Below, in pieces: positions 25,036 to 34,066 of a stretch of 64,000 bases of DNA; positions within the stretch are counted from its first letter, which is position 1; each line of letters begins with the position of its first letter. The notes under the pieces were generated by a model. It was given only the letters and a program-made list of their open reading frames with translations, did not search any database and was not told the origin of the DNA. The translations under genes were made by a program, and so were the position numbers. Source of the DNA: Haloferax marinisediminis (GTDB lineage: Archaea > Halobacteriota > Halobacteria > Halobacteriales > Haloferacaceae); assembly GCF_009674585.1 (NCBI RefSeq), contig NZ_WKJP01000004.1, forward strand, positions 1 to 64,000. Direction: 5' to 3'.

Positions 25036-25524
25036 ATGGCAACTGTAACCACGACGCTGCTTTGGGTCATTGGAGCGGTGAGTCTTCTCGTTCTCGCGGT
25101 GAGTAGTGCATCGATCGCGCTCCAAATGCGGAGACAGACTGCAGAAGTATCGCAGCAAGCACTCCAGCGCGAGCGACTCCGCGTGTACCACGACCTGATG
25201 AAGAGTATCATCAAATTGAATCGTGAAGCGGTCGACTTGGATGACGAAGGGATGCTCGGGGACGCACACGACCGCCTCGTTCTCAATCAGGAGTCCGAAC
25301 TCGGGACCCACCTCGACGACATCACTGAGACGTTCCACCGGAGCTATTACCTCATCGACGCACCCGTCCGTGACGCCGTCAGTGAGTACACAGATTACGT
25401 CTCATCGTACCACGAAACCGGAATTAAGCTCGGTCGGATACTGAGCCTGAGTGGAAACGTGGTTAACGCGATGCGCGAAGACCTCGGTCTCTCAGATATC
25501 TTCTCGGACGCGAGCGACCTCTGA
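25036..25524 (+). CDS. Single-pass membrane protein with coiled-coil tail
   Basis: A protein of 162 residues from ATG 25036. One membrane helix (LLWVIGAVSLLVLAVSSASI, about residues 7-26) is followed by a helical segment RRQTAEVSQQALQRERLRVY likely to form a coiled coil, then a soluble helical domain. It follows the transporter operon by 32 bases and may be co-transcribed, but it has no known transporter domain. I do not recognise the family. Confidence 0.62.
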   Translation: MATVTTTLLWVIGAVSLLVLAVSSASIALQMRRQTAEVSQQALQRERLRVYHDLMKSIIKLNREAVDLDDEGMLGDAHDRLVLNQESELGTHLDDITETFHRSYYLIDAPVRDAVSEYTDYVSSYHETGIKLGRILSLSGNVVNAMREDLGLSDIFSDASDL

Positions 25525-25545
25525 GAGAGCGAACTTCGAGCAATA

Positions 25546-25616
25546 TTTTTTGGCCTCTGCTGGTACGGAGAGCTGGCTCTGTGCGATGTTTTTCGAGCCT
25601 CTGTTGTCACGGAGAG
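25546..25616 (+). repeat. Short direct repeat after the Dpp operon
   Basis: TTTTTGGCCTCTGCTGGTAC-GGAGAG (25546-25572) and TTTTTCGAGCCTCTGTTGTC-ACGGAGAG (25589-25616) are similar 27- to 28-base units in tandem, both opening with a run of five T. The T runs could mark transcription ends of the plus-strand operon. The rest of the gap to the convergent IclR gene holds nothing clear. Confidence 0.45.
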
Positions 25617-25811
25617 TGGGCGACCTGCACCCGTTCGTGAGGTGCAAACGAAATTCGAGAGTTGTTGGCCAGTGCCCTTCCCAGAGTGGAGAATATCAGA
25701 GAATACAGGCGTGCTTGACATCGACACCCACGTTCCCCACCATTACATTACAACCATAGAGGTGTAATCTTCGTCCCCAAACAGGTCTTAGCGTGCAAAC
25801 GGCGATACGAG

Positions 25812-26612
25812 TTAGTACCGAATCACCTGTGAAGGGTTCTGTGTAACCAGGTTTACTTCGATGATGTTGGCGGCCTCGATGACGAGTTGCGGTAACAGAC
25901 CGTACGCGAGTTCGTCCGGGAGCTGGCTCTTTGGCCGAGAGACTGCAATCGCTCCAAGCACATTGTCGTCAGTGTCTAAGATAGGGACACCAATTGCACG
26001 AATACCCTGCACAGCCTCTTCGTCACTGATTGCGTAGCCCTGCTCACGAATCTCGACGAGTTCAACGAGGAGTGAGTCGACGTCCGTAATCGTATCGGGT
26101 GTCTTGGCTGGGAGACCGTGGGTTTCGACGATCCACTCGACGTACTCTAATGGGAGGTGAGCCAGAATTGCTTTGCCGCACGAGCTCACGTGGAGATGGT
26201 CGGACCCCTCGAGTCGACGGGCACTGAACTCTTCAGAGACCCCCTGATTCCCGATCTCTCGATGGAGATAGATGGCCTTCCCAAACTCCTCGATGATGAG
26301 GCCCGCGTGACCACCCGTGAACTCTGCGAGGTGCTCCAGTTCGGGTTTCGCAATGTTGTACAGGTCAGTGCGATGCTTGACAGTGTGACCGAGGTTGAAG
26401 AATCGATGGCTGAGCCGGTATTCAGCGCCATCTTTGACCAGATATTCCCGCTCGTGCAACGTCGCAAGATGATTGTACACACCTCCTTTCGAAAGGTCGA
26501 GATGAGACGCTAGCTCCGAGACACCGGCACCATCCAACTCTTGGAGTGCCTCGATGATATCTAACGTCGTTTCGACAGTCTTGAGTGTCCGCATGTACGC
26601 GTAGTATTCCAT
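25812..26612 (-). CDS. IclR family transcriptional regulator (1)
   Basis: A protein of 266 residues from ATG 26612; ATG 26594 is an alternative. The N-terminal winged helix (about residues 8-65) includes GVSELASHLDLSKGGVYNHL. The C-terminal IclR effector domain covers about 80-255, with SSCGKAILAHLPLEYVEWIV and YAISDEEAVQGIRAIGVPIL and an end LPQLVIEAANIIEV. A perfectly spaced palindrome lies 16 bases upstream of its start. It is convergent with the Dpp operon and may control the Dpp, M20 and HpcH genes or the sugar cluster beyond; effector unknown. Confidence 0.9.
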   Translation of the reverse strand: MEYYAYMRTLKTVETTLDIIEALQELDGAGVSELASHLDLSKGGVYNHLATLHEREYLVKDGAEYRLSHRFFNLGHTVKHRTDLYNIAKPELEHLAEFTGGHAGLIIEEFGKAIYLHREIGNQGVSEEFSARRLEGSDHLHVSSCGKAILAHLPLEYVEWIVETHGLPAKTPDTITDVDSLLVELVEIREQGYAISDEEAVQGIRAIGVPILDTDDNVLGAIAVSRPKSQLPDELAYGLLPQLVIEAANIIEVNLVTQNPSQVIRY

Positions 26613-26627
26613 CCCCCTATGATAAGT

Positions 26628-26644
26628 GTTTGTGCTATACAAAC
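26628..26644. promoter_or_regulatory. 17-bp palindrome at the IclR-1 promoter
   Basis: GTTTGTGCTATACAAAC has arms GTTTGT and ACAAAC around CTATA-type spacing and obeys the pattern GTTTG-N7-CAAAC. It lies 16-32 bases upstream of the start at 26612, where it would cover the TATA region and transcription start. Autoregulation by the IclR protein is the simplest reading. Confidence 0.6.
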
Positions 26645-27432
26645 GAAAAATGCTGGGCATTTCAGAATGAGGTTTCTCGACGAATAAAACACACAGTGTG
26701 TGAATGGACTGTACATTCTAGTCTTGCAGCTCCTCAGCTGGCATGGTCCATCGAGCAGGTGGCGCGGTTGTTTGAAACGATAATATTTGTGTGAGTTGCG
26801 CGTCAAATGACGAATAGTTGCTTATTTCCTTCATTTATTATATCTTTTGAAGTGATAGTTCATATTCAATTTGAGCAAGGGTATTGTGTGTATTTATCAT
26901 AGTAAGGAATATTTTTTCAGATGTATATTCAAGTATATGTAGTATCTAAACAGATTCAATACGTTCTGCCACCAATCACAGACGAAACGTATAGTTCATT
27001 CTGTTCCATATTGAGGGGTGAACAGGGTTCAGAAAACACCATTTTCAATCTGTGTAACCCACTCAGAAGGCATTCTAGCAATTACTCGTTGAGCTACGAG
27101 CGATGCTAGTCGAACAGCACATTATATCAGTATCTTTATAATACAATCGAACCATTATATTTTATTCATATATGATGAGAACTATTTTGTGACTTTATCC
27201 GTCGACGTCGAAGAAGAGTTTACGTGACAAACTATCGTCTGGGTGATTCGAAGTCTCAGTTTGTACTTCGGAATGTCCGACGATGACCACGAGTAACGCT
27301 GCGTAGTCGGAGAATCAGACCGGACAGTGAGATAAAGGAGAACAGTCGAGCGCGGTAATCTTTCGAGGGGGTCTTCGCGACAGTGATACGAGTGTGCTAT
27401 CGTGTCAGACAACGGGTCTGGCGCATCTCGTA
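26645..27432. other. AT-rich gap before the sugar cluster
   Basis: This 788-base stretch is AT-rich, especially 26800-27180, and has no supported gene. Short frames at 26921-27109 (plus) and 27182-27412 (minus) have cysteine, serine and tyrosine contents unlike haloarchaeal proteins. I see no IS ends here. Confidence 0.5.
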
Positions 27433-28566
27433 CTAGACGTGCGTTTCATACTCCTCGAGGAACGATTCGACCGTGGCCAACGTGGGTGACTCACCGTTTC
27501 GTATGAAGGACCCAGCCACGGCGTTCCCAAGTGCGACCGTCGATTCAGCGTCAAGCCCCTCTAACAAGCCTAAACAGACGCCTGCATTGAAGTGGTCCCC
27601 GGAACTGGTCACGATTTCAGGGTCGGGAATGTGGAGTGTCTCGATCAGCGCCTGCTCGTCTTCAGTGACCATCGCCGACGCCCTCGCACCGTGTGAGACC
27701 ACTCGGTCGACATCGACGATGTCGCGAGCGGTGGTAGCAAGGTCGAGCATCGACTCTCCATCCACCGAACCACCACCACTCGTGATGAGTTCTTGAGTCT
27801 CGCCTCGATTGGCACTGAGCGTCACTGGAACCTGACGATTCAACGTCTGTAGTGCGTCGAATCCCTGCGTAAATTGTGACTGGGAGAGGTGGCGGATATC
27901 GGCCGGGTCGAAGAAGACGTTCGACGGTGGGTTCGAGAGCGTTGGCCAGATGTCGTCAGCCAGTCCACGGATGATTTCTGGCAGGTTTGGAATCATCGAC
28001 CAGTAACCAATCCCAAACAGGTCCGCCTCCTCGAGCTGGTCGGCGAGTTCGTCGTGACCGAGGTGTTCGTCAAGCGCATCCCAGTCTAGCTCCCGATAGC
28101 TACCAGCCTGGGTCAACATGAGCTTTCCGTCGTCGAACTCGACCGCATCGGTCATGCCTGGCTCACCGATGGAGTACATCGTGTTCCCGGCGAACTCATC
28201 TTCGAACTCCGACCGCATCGGCCTGCCGAACGTACCAATCATGATTGGGTCACAACCCCATCCGTCGAATACACGTGAGAGATGGCAGACGTGCCCTCCT
28301 GTTCGAGTACCACGGTCCAGCCACTCGATAGTGAGCGATGTTTCCGAAGCCACTGAGTCGTTGATATTGGTTCCGAGCGTGTCCAGTTCTCGAATGAGCG
28401 ACACCGAATCCATACTTTCCCGCTCAGCGACCATCTCGCGGACCGTATCGATGATGCCATCGAACCCGAATAGAACTGTGTGATTACGGGAGTGGGTCGA
28501 GAAGTTTTCTCGACAGGAACGGACCCCCTCTCTCGTTTCACTCGTGGAACTCTCTCTGTCGGCCAT
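27433..28566 (-). CDS. PfkB/ribokinase-family carbohydrate kinase (divergent)
   Basis: A protein of 377 residues from ATG 28566. The ribokinase-fold signature is at the C-terminal end: SSGDHFNAGVCLGLLEGL, with the catalytic-base Asp in GDHFNAG, followed by LGNAVAGSFIRNGESP. The N-terminal part has FGFDGIIDTV in place of the usual sugar-binding GxxxxD opening and is hard to align. A likely TATA element (on the minus strand, AAAAATATAAC near 28593-28603) lies about 30 bases upstream and supports this start. It is downstream of the ribose-type transporter with a 399-base gap, so it has its own promoter. Role: phosphorylation of the imported sugar or derivative; substrate unknown. Confidence 0.75.
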   Translation of the reverse strand: MADRESSTSETREGVRSCRENFSTHSRNHTVLFGFDGIIDTVREMVAERESMDSVSLIRELDTLGTNINDSVASETSLTIEWLDRGTRTGGHVCHLSRVFDGWGCDPIMIGTFGRPMRSEFEDEFAGNTMYSIGEPGMTDAVEFDDGKLMLTQAGSYRELDWDALDEHLGHDELADQLEEADLFGIGYWSMIPNLPEIIRGLADDIWPTLSNPPSNVFFDPADIRHLSQSQFTQGFDALQTLNRQVPVTLSANRGETQELITSGGGSVDGESMLDLATTARDIVDVDRVVSHGARASAMVTEDEQALIETLHIPDPEIVTSSGDHFNAGVCLGLLEGLDAESTVALGNAVAGSFIRNGESPTLATVESFLEEYETHV

Positions 28567-28965
28567 TAGCTGTAACCACACAACCATCTGTTATATTTTT
28601 AGTGGTGAGCGAGAACACGAGTGGGGTGTCTCTTGCTGTAGAACGTGACCAACGACTCGTTGTGACTGGTCTTCTGCTGTCACCGGACACTCACACGAGC
28701 CCCGCACACTGTCCGCTATTTTTGTGCTACCAGCGTCACTGTCGAGGTGTTCACTGCTCACACTCAGTGTCAGGCCTGACTAGTTTGATGTGAATTCCGG
28801 AAGCGCCCCCATATCGGACTTGCAGTGTTCGTTCCCCTGCTAAGCTCGGAGAACAGCGTCGACGAAATCGGGATATGGGTCAGAGTCGTGGAAGCCCCAT
28901 AACTAGTAGAGTAAGTGAGAAAGAAACCGCGAAAGAGAGAGAGAAGTGGGTTGGTCCCGACAAAC
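28567..28965. other. Gap between permease and kinase genes
   Basis: This 399-base stretch has no supported gene. Near 28590-28605 it holds the probable promoter of the minus-strand kinase gene. The rest, 28620-28965, shows only short, low-quality frames. Confidence 0.45.
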
Positions 28966-30003
28966 TTAGAGGTCAGAGAGGAGCCGTCCCCGAGTTTTCT
29001 GGACGAAGGTGTAGAGCAGAATCGCCGCGAACAATACGAGTCCGTTGATTGTCTGGACGATCTGTGGGTCGATGTTCAGCATGACGAGTCCGGCAGCGAT
29101 GGTGCTGAGCAGCAGCACTCCACCGAGAGCGTTGAAGACGTTCCCGCGGCCACCGAACAAACTCACACCGCCGATGACTGCAGCGGTGAATGCAGGAAAC
29201 AGCTGAGCAGTTCCGAGTGTCGGAGTCGCACCGCCGTTGAACCCCGTCAGAAGCAGTCCTCCGGTTGCGGCCAGCATCCCCGAGAGAACGAAGACAGAGA
29301 TGACGATACGGTCGGTATCGATACCTGCCTCGGCTGATGACTCTTCGTCACCACCGACAGCGTACACTGCACGGCCGAAGCGCGTCTTCATGAGGACGAA
29401 CCATACGGCGACGAAGAGGCCGAGTATGAAGATGACAGCGACAGGGACTGGCTGAGGCAATAGCCCGCCGAGCGACACTTCACCGCCGCCGAGCCACAGG
29501 TAGTTCTGGGGCAAGTCGTACACCGAGCGCGTCGACAGCACCAAGATTCCACCCTCGAAGACGATGAGCGCCGAAAGGGTCTGCAGGAATGGATTCACGT
29601 CGAATTTGGCGATGAAGAAGCCGTTCATGAACCCAATGAGACCCCCGATTGCGAGGATGACGAGGATTCCAACGATGCTTGGGGCCCCACTGAACCATTT
29701 CGTGAGGAACAGTGCGGTGAACATCGAGGAAAAACCCGCGACAGAACCGACCGAGAGGTCGAAGTTCCCACTGATGAGACAGATGGCCTCTGCGAGCGTG
29801 ATGGCTCCTAAGCCAGCACTCATGTACAACAGGAACTGGATGTTTCGATATTGGGTGAATATCTCGGGGAGCAGGACCGAGAAGAGGATAAATGCCACTA
29901 ACAAGATGGGCCAGATGAGGTTGTCCAGCACGAACAACATCATCCGCGTGCGATCACTTTGGAGTTCGGAGACCGTCGAACTCACTTTGGATATCGTACT
30001 CAT
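28966..30003 (-). CDS. Sugar ABC transporter permease (RbsC type)
   Basis: A protein of 345 residues with about ten hydrophobic segments and the BPD_transp_2 family pattern: ITLAEAICLISGNFDLSVGS, GFMNGFFIAKFDVNPFLQTL, and FTAAVIGGVSLFGGRGNVFN. The FDLSVG and GGxSLxGG motifs are hallmarks of ribose, xylose and autoinducer-2 transporters. It follows the binding-protein gene by 21 bases on the same strand. It forms the membrane channel, presumably as a homodimer since only one permease gene is present. Confidence 0.9.
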   Translation of the reverse strand: MSTISKVSSTVSELQSDRTRMMLFVLDNLIWPILLVAFILFSVLLPEIFTQYRNIQFLLYMSAGLGAITLAEAICLISGNFDLSVGSVAGFSSMFTALFLTKWFSGAPSIVGILVILAIGGLIGFMNGFFIAKFDVNPFLQTLSALIVFEGGILVLSTRSVYDLPQNYLWLGGGEVSLGGLLPQPVPVAVIFILGLFVAVWFVLMKTRFGRAVYAVGGDEESSAEAGIDTDRIVISVFVLSGMLAATGGLLLTGFNGGATPTLGTAQLFPAFTAAVIGGVSLFGGRGNVFNALGGVLLLSTIAAGLVMLNIDPQIVQTINGLVLFAAILLYTFVQKTRGRLLSDL

Positions 30004-30024
30004 CGTTCGTTCAAGTGCGGTGAT

Positions 30025-31233
30025 TCAGTCCGTTCCCTCGATCTCACGGTACACGTTACCGTAGAGATATGGTGCATCGGCGTTCTCTTGGGTAATCGTC
30101 GCGTGCTGGCACTTAATCCAGCGCCACCACGTCTCATCTTCAGCCTCGTATTCGGTCACTGTCGCGGGGCCCCAGAACTGCTCGGACCACGGCTTGATAC
30201 CTTCGACCGTCTTGTTCTTGATCGAGATGTCTTCACCTGGCTTGAGCGTAGTTCCGACGTCTGGAATCGCACTGTCGCCGTTCTCGAGGTAGTCCCACAT
30301 CAGTTCGAGGGTCAACGGTGCGTACATATGCAGCGGCTGGTCGACGGCGAAGTCGTAGTAGCCGCTACCGATTCGCTGGTTGAGTTCGGGCCCTCCGTCG
30401 ATCCCGAAGGCCATGACGTGGTCTTCGTGGTCCCGCTTGTGGTACATGTCCATCTGTTTGAGTGCGGTCAGCGCACCCATGCCGCTGCCAACGTTGTTCG
30501 AATAGATGGCGTCGACATCCGGGTTGGCCTGAAGTGCACTTTGCGTCTGTGGGGCAGAGTCTTCAGGCGTCCCGTCGCTCTCGATGCGGTTGACAACCTC
30601 GACGCTGTCCGGGATGTTCTCGGTGAATCCGTACAGGCGAGCCTGGCTCGTCGTGGATTCGAAGTTGAACACGCTCGTGATGACTTTCGGGTTCTCGATT
30701 CCCTTCTCCTCGATCATATTGGTGAAGCGCTCACCAGCGACTTTTCCGCCTGCGTACTGGCCGAACAGCGCTCCAGCGAGAATGTCCTTCGATAGTGTGG
30801 CGGTGTCGAAGTTCATCACAGGGATGTCGTTCTTCGACGCCTCTTCGACGATTTTACGCGATGCCTTGGCATCGAAGGGATTCAGGAGAATACCATCGAG
30901 ACCCTGATTGATCGCGTTGATGGCGTCCTGCGTCTGTTTCGATGCGTCGAACCCAGCGTCGAGGATGACGATTTCGACGTCGTCACGGTCTTGGGTGTAC
31001 CACTTGGCCGCTTGACCCTGAACGTACAGGCCCGCCTGCCCCATCGACTTCATCGAGACAGCAATCCGCATCTTGTCGGAGTCCGAACTGCTACTGTCTC
31101 CTGTCGTCGTTCCACTGTCACCGCTACTGCCACTGTCTTCGGCTTGGTTGTTGTTCTGTGAACCTGCGCAACCGGCGAGACCGGCGATACCTGCAGCACC
31201 GATGCCTTTGAGGAGTTTACGTCTACTTGTCAT
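30025..31233 (-). CDS. Sugar ABC transporter substrate-binding lipoprotein (RbsB type)
   Basis: A protein of 402 residues with a Tat signal (MTSRRKLLKGIGAAGIAG), lipobox GLAGC with lipidated C22, and a Ser/Gly/Asp linker to about residue 55. The mature part is a periplasmic-binding-protein fold of the PF13407 group: MKSMGQAGLYVQGQAAKWY, QDAINAINQGLDGILLNPFD, and SNNVGSGMGALTALKQMD. It captures a sugar or sugar-like ligand outside the cell. Upstream 297 bases (31234-31530) separate it from the ATPase gene and include AT-rich promoter-like sequence near 31280-31320. Confidence 0.9.
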   Translation of the reverse strand: MTSRRKLLKGIGAAGIAGLAGCAGSQNNNQAEDSGSSGDSGTTTGDSSSSDSDKMRIAVSMKSMGQAGLYVQGQAAKWYTQDRDDVEIVILDAGFDASKQTQDAINAINQGLDGILLNPFDAKASRKIVEEASKNDIPVMNFDTATLSKDILAGALFGQYAGGKVAGERFTNMIEEKGIENPKVITSVFNFESTTSQARLYGFTENIPDSVEVVNRIESDGTPEDSAPQTQSALQANPDVDAIYSNNVGSGMGALTALKQMDMYHKRDHEDHVMAFGIDGGPELNQRIGSGYYDFAVDQPLHMYAPLTLELMWDYLENGDSAIPDVGTTLKPGEDISIKNKTVEGIKPWSEQFWGPATVTEYEAEDETWWRWIKCQHATITQENADAPYLYGNVYREIEGTD

Positions 31234-31530
31234 GGTTGTTAATGACGTCTATGACAGACAAGCACACTGTTTCACCTTAATAGTTTCTATCAGAGTGATT
31301 TTGTCAACGCTAATATACGATAATAGTCGTCGCGAGGTGTTCTCGAGGGTAAAATCGCAATCTGTTCGAGTTCGCTGTACTGGGGAGAAAACGACAGTAC
31401 TCCATCTCACCTGATGAGCGAAGTCGGCCGAGTGGGAGAGAGGACGTACACAGTCCAGCGGGAGTAACTCAGACAGGAGTTGCGACAACGAAGGGTGTGT
31501 CGCCGTTTGGTTGGTTTCTGGGGGAGTGTT

Positions 31531-32373
31531 TCACGCAGTAGACGAGCTAGACGAGGATGATTCTGATTTGCGGCTGACGGTATCGCCGGAGTCTGGTTCG
31601 GAGTCATCGTCCTGAAGGGAATGGCCAGAGACCATCATACTGACCACGTCGTCACGCGTGATATTCTCGGAGTCTACAACGTCAACGATACGCCCCTGGA
31701 AGAGGACAGCAATCCGGTCGGTCATCGACAGCACCTCCTCGAGGTTGTGGTCAATGAGGATGACAGAGTGTCCACTCTCGCGCAACTGCTCGACGAGTTC
31801 CTCAACGTGGTCGACTGCGGCTTTCGAGAGTGCAGACGTTGGTTCGTCTAGGAGGACGATATCGGGGTCAGTGACGAGGGCTCGACCGATTGCGACAGCC
31901 TGACGTTCCCCTCCGGAGAGGTACTCGACTGGTGTGTCGGGGTCGACGTGGATATTCAGGTGCTCGCTCAGAATCCGTTCTGCCTCCGCGGCCATGTACT
32001 CACGGTCAACGATTGGGAGGACGCCACCGAGTTTTTTGACGGGCATCCGGCCGAGGAACAAGTTCTCTGCAACCGAGAGTTCATCGACGAGTGCGAGGTC
32101 CTGATATACCGTACCGATGCCGAGCTTACGGGCATGTTTGGGCCCTTCGATGGTGACTGGTTCACCTTCGAACCGAATCTCACCACCATCGGGCTGGTGA
32201 ATACCAACGAGCGTCTTGATGAACGTCGACTTCCCGGCGCCGTTGTCGCCGACGAGTCCGAGAACCTCGTTCTCTTCGAGTGTCAGGGTAACGTCCGAGA
32301 GTGCTTCCACGGTACCGAAGCGTTTCTGGACGTGTTCGACCTCAATTCGTGGTTTGGGTGTGTCAGTGGTCAT
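31531..32373 (-). CDS. Sugar ABC transporter ATPase, single nucleotide-binding domain
   Basis: A protein of 280 residues from ATG 32373. Motifs: Walker A GDNGAGKSTF, Q-loop GTVYQDLALVDELSV, signature YLSGGERQAVAIGRAL, Walker B IVLLDEPTSALS, H-loop LIDHN. Most RbsA-type ATPases contain two such domains in about 500 residues; this one has a single domain, like FrcA. The C-terminus ends in an acidic and Ser-rich tail (KSESSSSSSSTA). It is upstream of the binding-protein and permease genes on the same strand. Confidence 0.9.
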   Translation of the reverse strand: MTTDTPKPRIEVEHVQKRFGTVEALSDVTLTLEENEVLGLVGDNGAGKSTFIKTLVGIHQPDGGEIRFEGEPVTIEGPKHARKLGIGTVYQDLALVDELSVAENLFLGRMPVKKLGGVLPIVDREYMAAEAERILSEHLNIHVDPDTPVEYLSGGERQAVAIGRALVTDPDIVLLDEPTSALSKAAVDHVEELVEQLRESGHSVILIDHNLEEVLSMTDRIAVLFQGRIVDVVDSENITRDDVVSMMVSGHSLQDDDSEPDSGDTVSRKSESSSSSSSTA

Positions 32374-32505
32374 GGTGATAAGACTGTGTGAAGGGGTATG
32401 ATAGCACATGTTAACTATTAGTACAAATAAGTGTCGGTGGGTTGGCAGTCCAAGTCGTCGAGAGAGCGTGTGACGAGACTGGTTGGAGGTAGAGGGTCTT
32501 CAGCG

Positions 32506-33834
32506 TCAGTCGTGGGCCGCAGAATCCAGTGCCATCGTGAGGTTCCCTTCCGCATCGAACGTCCATGGCTGGTCTTCGTGGACTTCGATGTCGTCTCGGT
32601 CAGCAAGTTCCTCGGCGACGGGCTCCGACACCCACAGTTCGTCAGGAGTCATAGTGTTCCGAATCCGTGCGATCCGAAGCTCGTCGGCGCTTGCGACGCC
32701 GGTCATCGACGCGGAGAGGACGAACGCTGTCGCGTCGCTTGGGACGACGAACGGAAGTTTTGCCCGAACCGGCTCACCGCTCGTTACGATGTTGACGTAT
32801 GTGTCCCCAAAGTCGATTTCCGACGCGAGGTCACGGTGGATGAGGTCGGCGAGGCCGACTCCGAGCGCATTGCCGTGGGATGGTGGTGTGAGTGACCGAA
32901 CGTAGACGCGCGTCAGCGATGGCTTCTGACGCTCTGCTTGGCCGTGGAACCAGACCCGACCGATGACGTTGGTGTCGAGTCCAGTTCCGCTCACTTCCTT
33001 GCCCATCTCGTCGACGACGAGCAAATCGAGGTCGTCGACTGGGAGTTCCGGGAAGAACTCCGCAGACCGCGAGAGTAACGCTGGTTCCTCCTCGAGAAGG
33101 TCGGCTGCAGGGATTCCCTCGATAGCGGCCGCCCGCTCGTCGGCGTTCTCGATGATACCGACTCCACCGACGATGGGTGTTTCATCGACGAGAACGCTCG
33201 CCCACTCCGGAATTACATCGGCGAACCCACGGTCTAGGGCCGCGTTGTGCATGGCGTTGGCCCCTCGCTGCTTGCCAAGTCCGACGACGGCCATCTTACA
33301 GAGGCCGCTTTCGATGTCTCCCTGAAAGTCGGTGTGGAGTTTGACTCGGTTGACCAGCAAGACGGCATCGGCCTCGAGTGCATCTTCGGCGGCATAAATC
33401 GACCATCCCTGTGAATCGGTTCCCACCTCCTCAACGGCCAGCGACGAACGAATCTCGCAGCCAAGGCGCTCAGGTGTAATTCCTAGCTCTCTGAGCATCT
33501 CACGCTGCCCTTCGGGTGTCGCCCCACCGTGACTTCCCATCGCGGGGAATACGAACGGCTCGAGGTCACGTTCCTGTAGTTCGGCGACGATCGACTCGAG
33601 GACCGTTGGAAGGTCGTGGATTCCACGACTGCCAGCTGTGATTCCGACCGTACTCCCTGGCTCGAGGTTTTTGAGCTTCGGGATGTCGTCAAGCGCAGTA
33701 CGCGAGGCTTCCGGAACGTTCTGCACGGTGGGCTGTGTTCGGGTACGACTCACGCGGTACGCACGTGGGAGGTCAGATACGTCGACGTCGTTGGCCGACT
33801 CCAGTCGGTCCCGTCCTGGAAAATCGAACTCCAT
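32506..33834 (-). CDS. LarA-like (DUF2088) nickel-pincer racemase/epimerase homologue
   Basis: A protein of 442 residues of the LarA family, whose characterised members racemise or epimerise 2-hydroxy acids with a nickel-pincer nucleotide. The residues matching the LarA active site all appear present: H102 in AMGSHGGATPEG, H167 in NRVKLHTDFQGD, K180 in GLCKMAVVGLG (the lysine that anchors the cofactor) and H196 in GANAMHNAAL. The Lactobacillus enzyme has H108, H174, K184 and H200. It is divergent from a DUF1537 kinase and PdxA2, and 132 bases upstream of a sugar transporter. That context suggests C2 epimerisation of a four-carbon acid sugar, which is inference. A perfect palindrome lies 24 bases upstream of its start. 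Confidence 0.82.
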   Translation of the reverse strand: MEFDFPGRDRLESANDVDVSDLPRAYRVSRTRTQPTVQNVPEASRTALDDIPKLKNLEPGSTVGITAGSRGIHDLPTVLESIVAELQERDLEPFVFPAMGSHGGATPEGQREMLRELGITPERLGCEIRSSLAVEEVGTDSQGWSIYAAEDALEADAVLLVNRVKLHTDFQGDIESGLCKMAVVGLGKQRGANAMHNAALDRGFADVIPEWASVLVDETPIVGGVGIIENADERAAAIEGIPAADLLEEEPALLSRSAEFFPELPVDDLDLLVVDEMGKEVSGTGLDTNVIGRVWFHGQAERQKPSLTRVYVRSLTPPSHGNALGVGLADLIHRDLASEIDFGDTYVNIVTSGEPVRAKLPFVVPSDATAFVLSASMTGVASADELRIARIRNTMTPDELWVSEPVAEELADRDDIEVHEDQPWTFDAEGNLTMALDSAAHD

Positions 33835-33857
33835 TGGTATCTACACGAATACACATG

Positions 33858-33872
33858 AACACCTTAGGTGTT
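33858..33872. promoter_or_regulatory. Perfect 15-bp palindrome at the LarA promoter
   Basis: AACACCTTAGGTGTT has perfect 7-base arms around a central T. It sits 24 bases upstream of the LarA-like start, in the divergent region with the kinase operon. Half-sites ACCT and AGGT recur in an inverted pair upstream of the DeoR-type gene (37909-37925), so it may be a site for that regulator. Confidence 0.5.
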
Positions 33873-34066
33873 ACCCCGTCTAGCCAACGTGAGTCACTCC
33901 GGGGCGGAAGCCACCACACGTAGCACAGCGAACGTCCGGTGGGATTGAAGGCCCCCAAACATGGTCGTGTGCGAACCTTTCTTTACGGCGGGTTGAACAT
34001 ACAGACCATGGACCGTTGCGTTCCTCAACTGTACACCCGAGACGAGCGACAACTGGAGGGACGACT

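Noticed and set aside
29959-30795. A 278-codon plus-strand frame opposite the sugar-binding protein
   Set aside because: It is antisense to a gene with a clear Tat lipoprotein signal and family motifs, and its translation has no recognisable domain.
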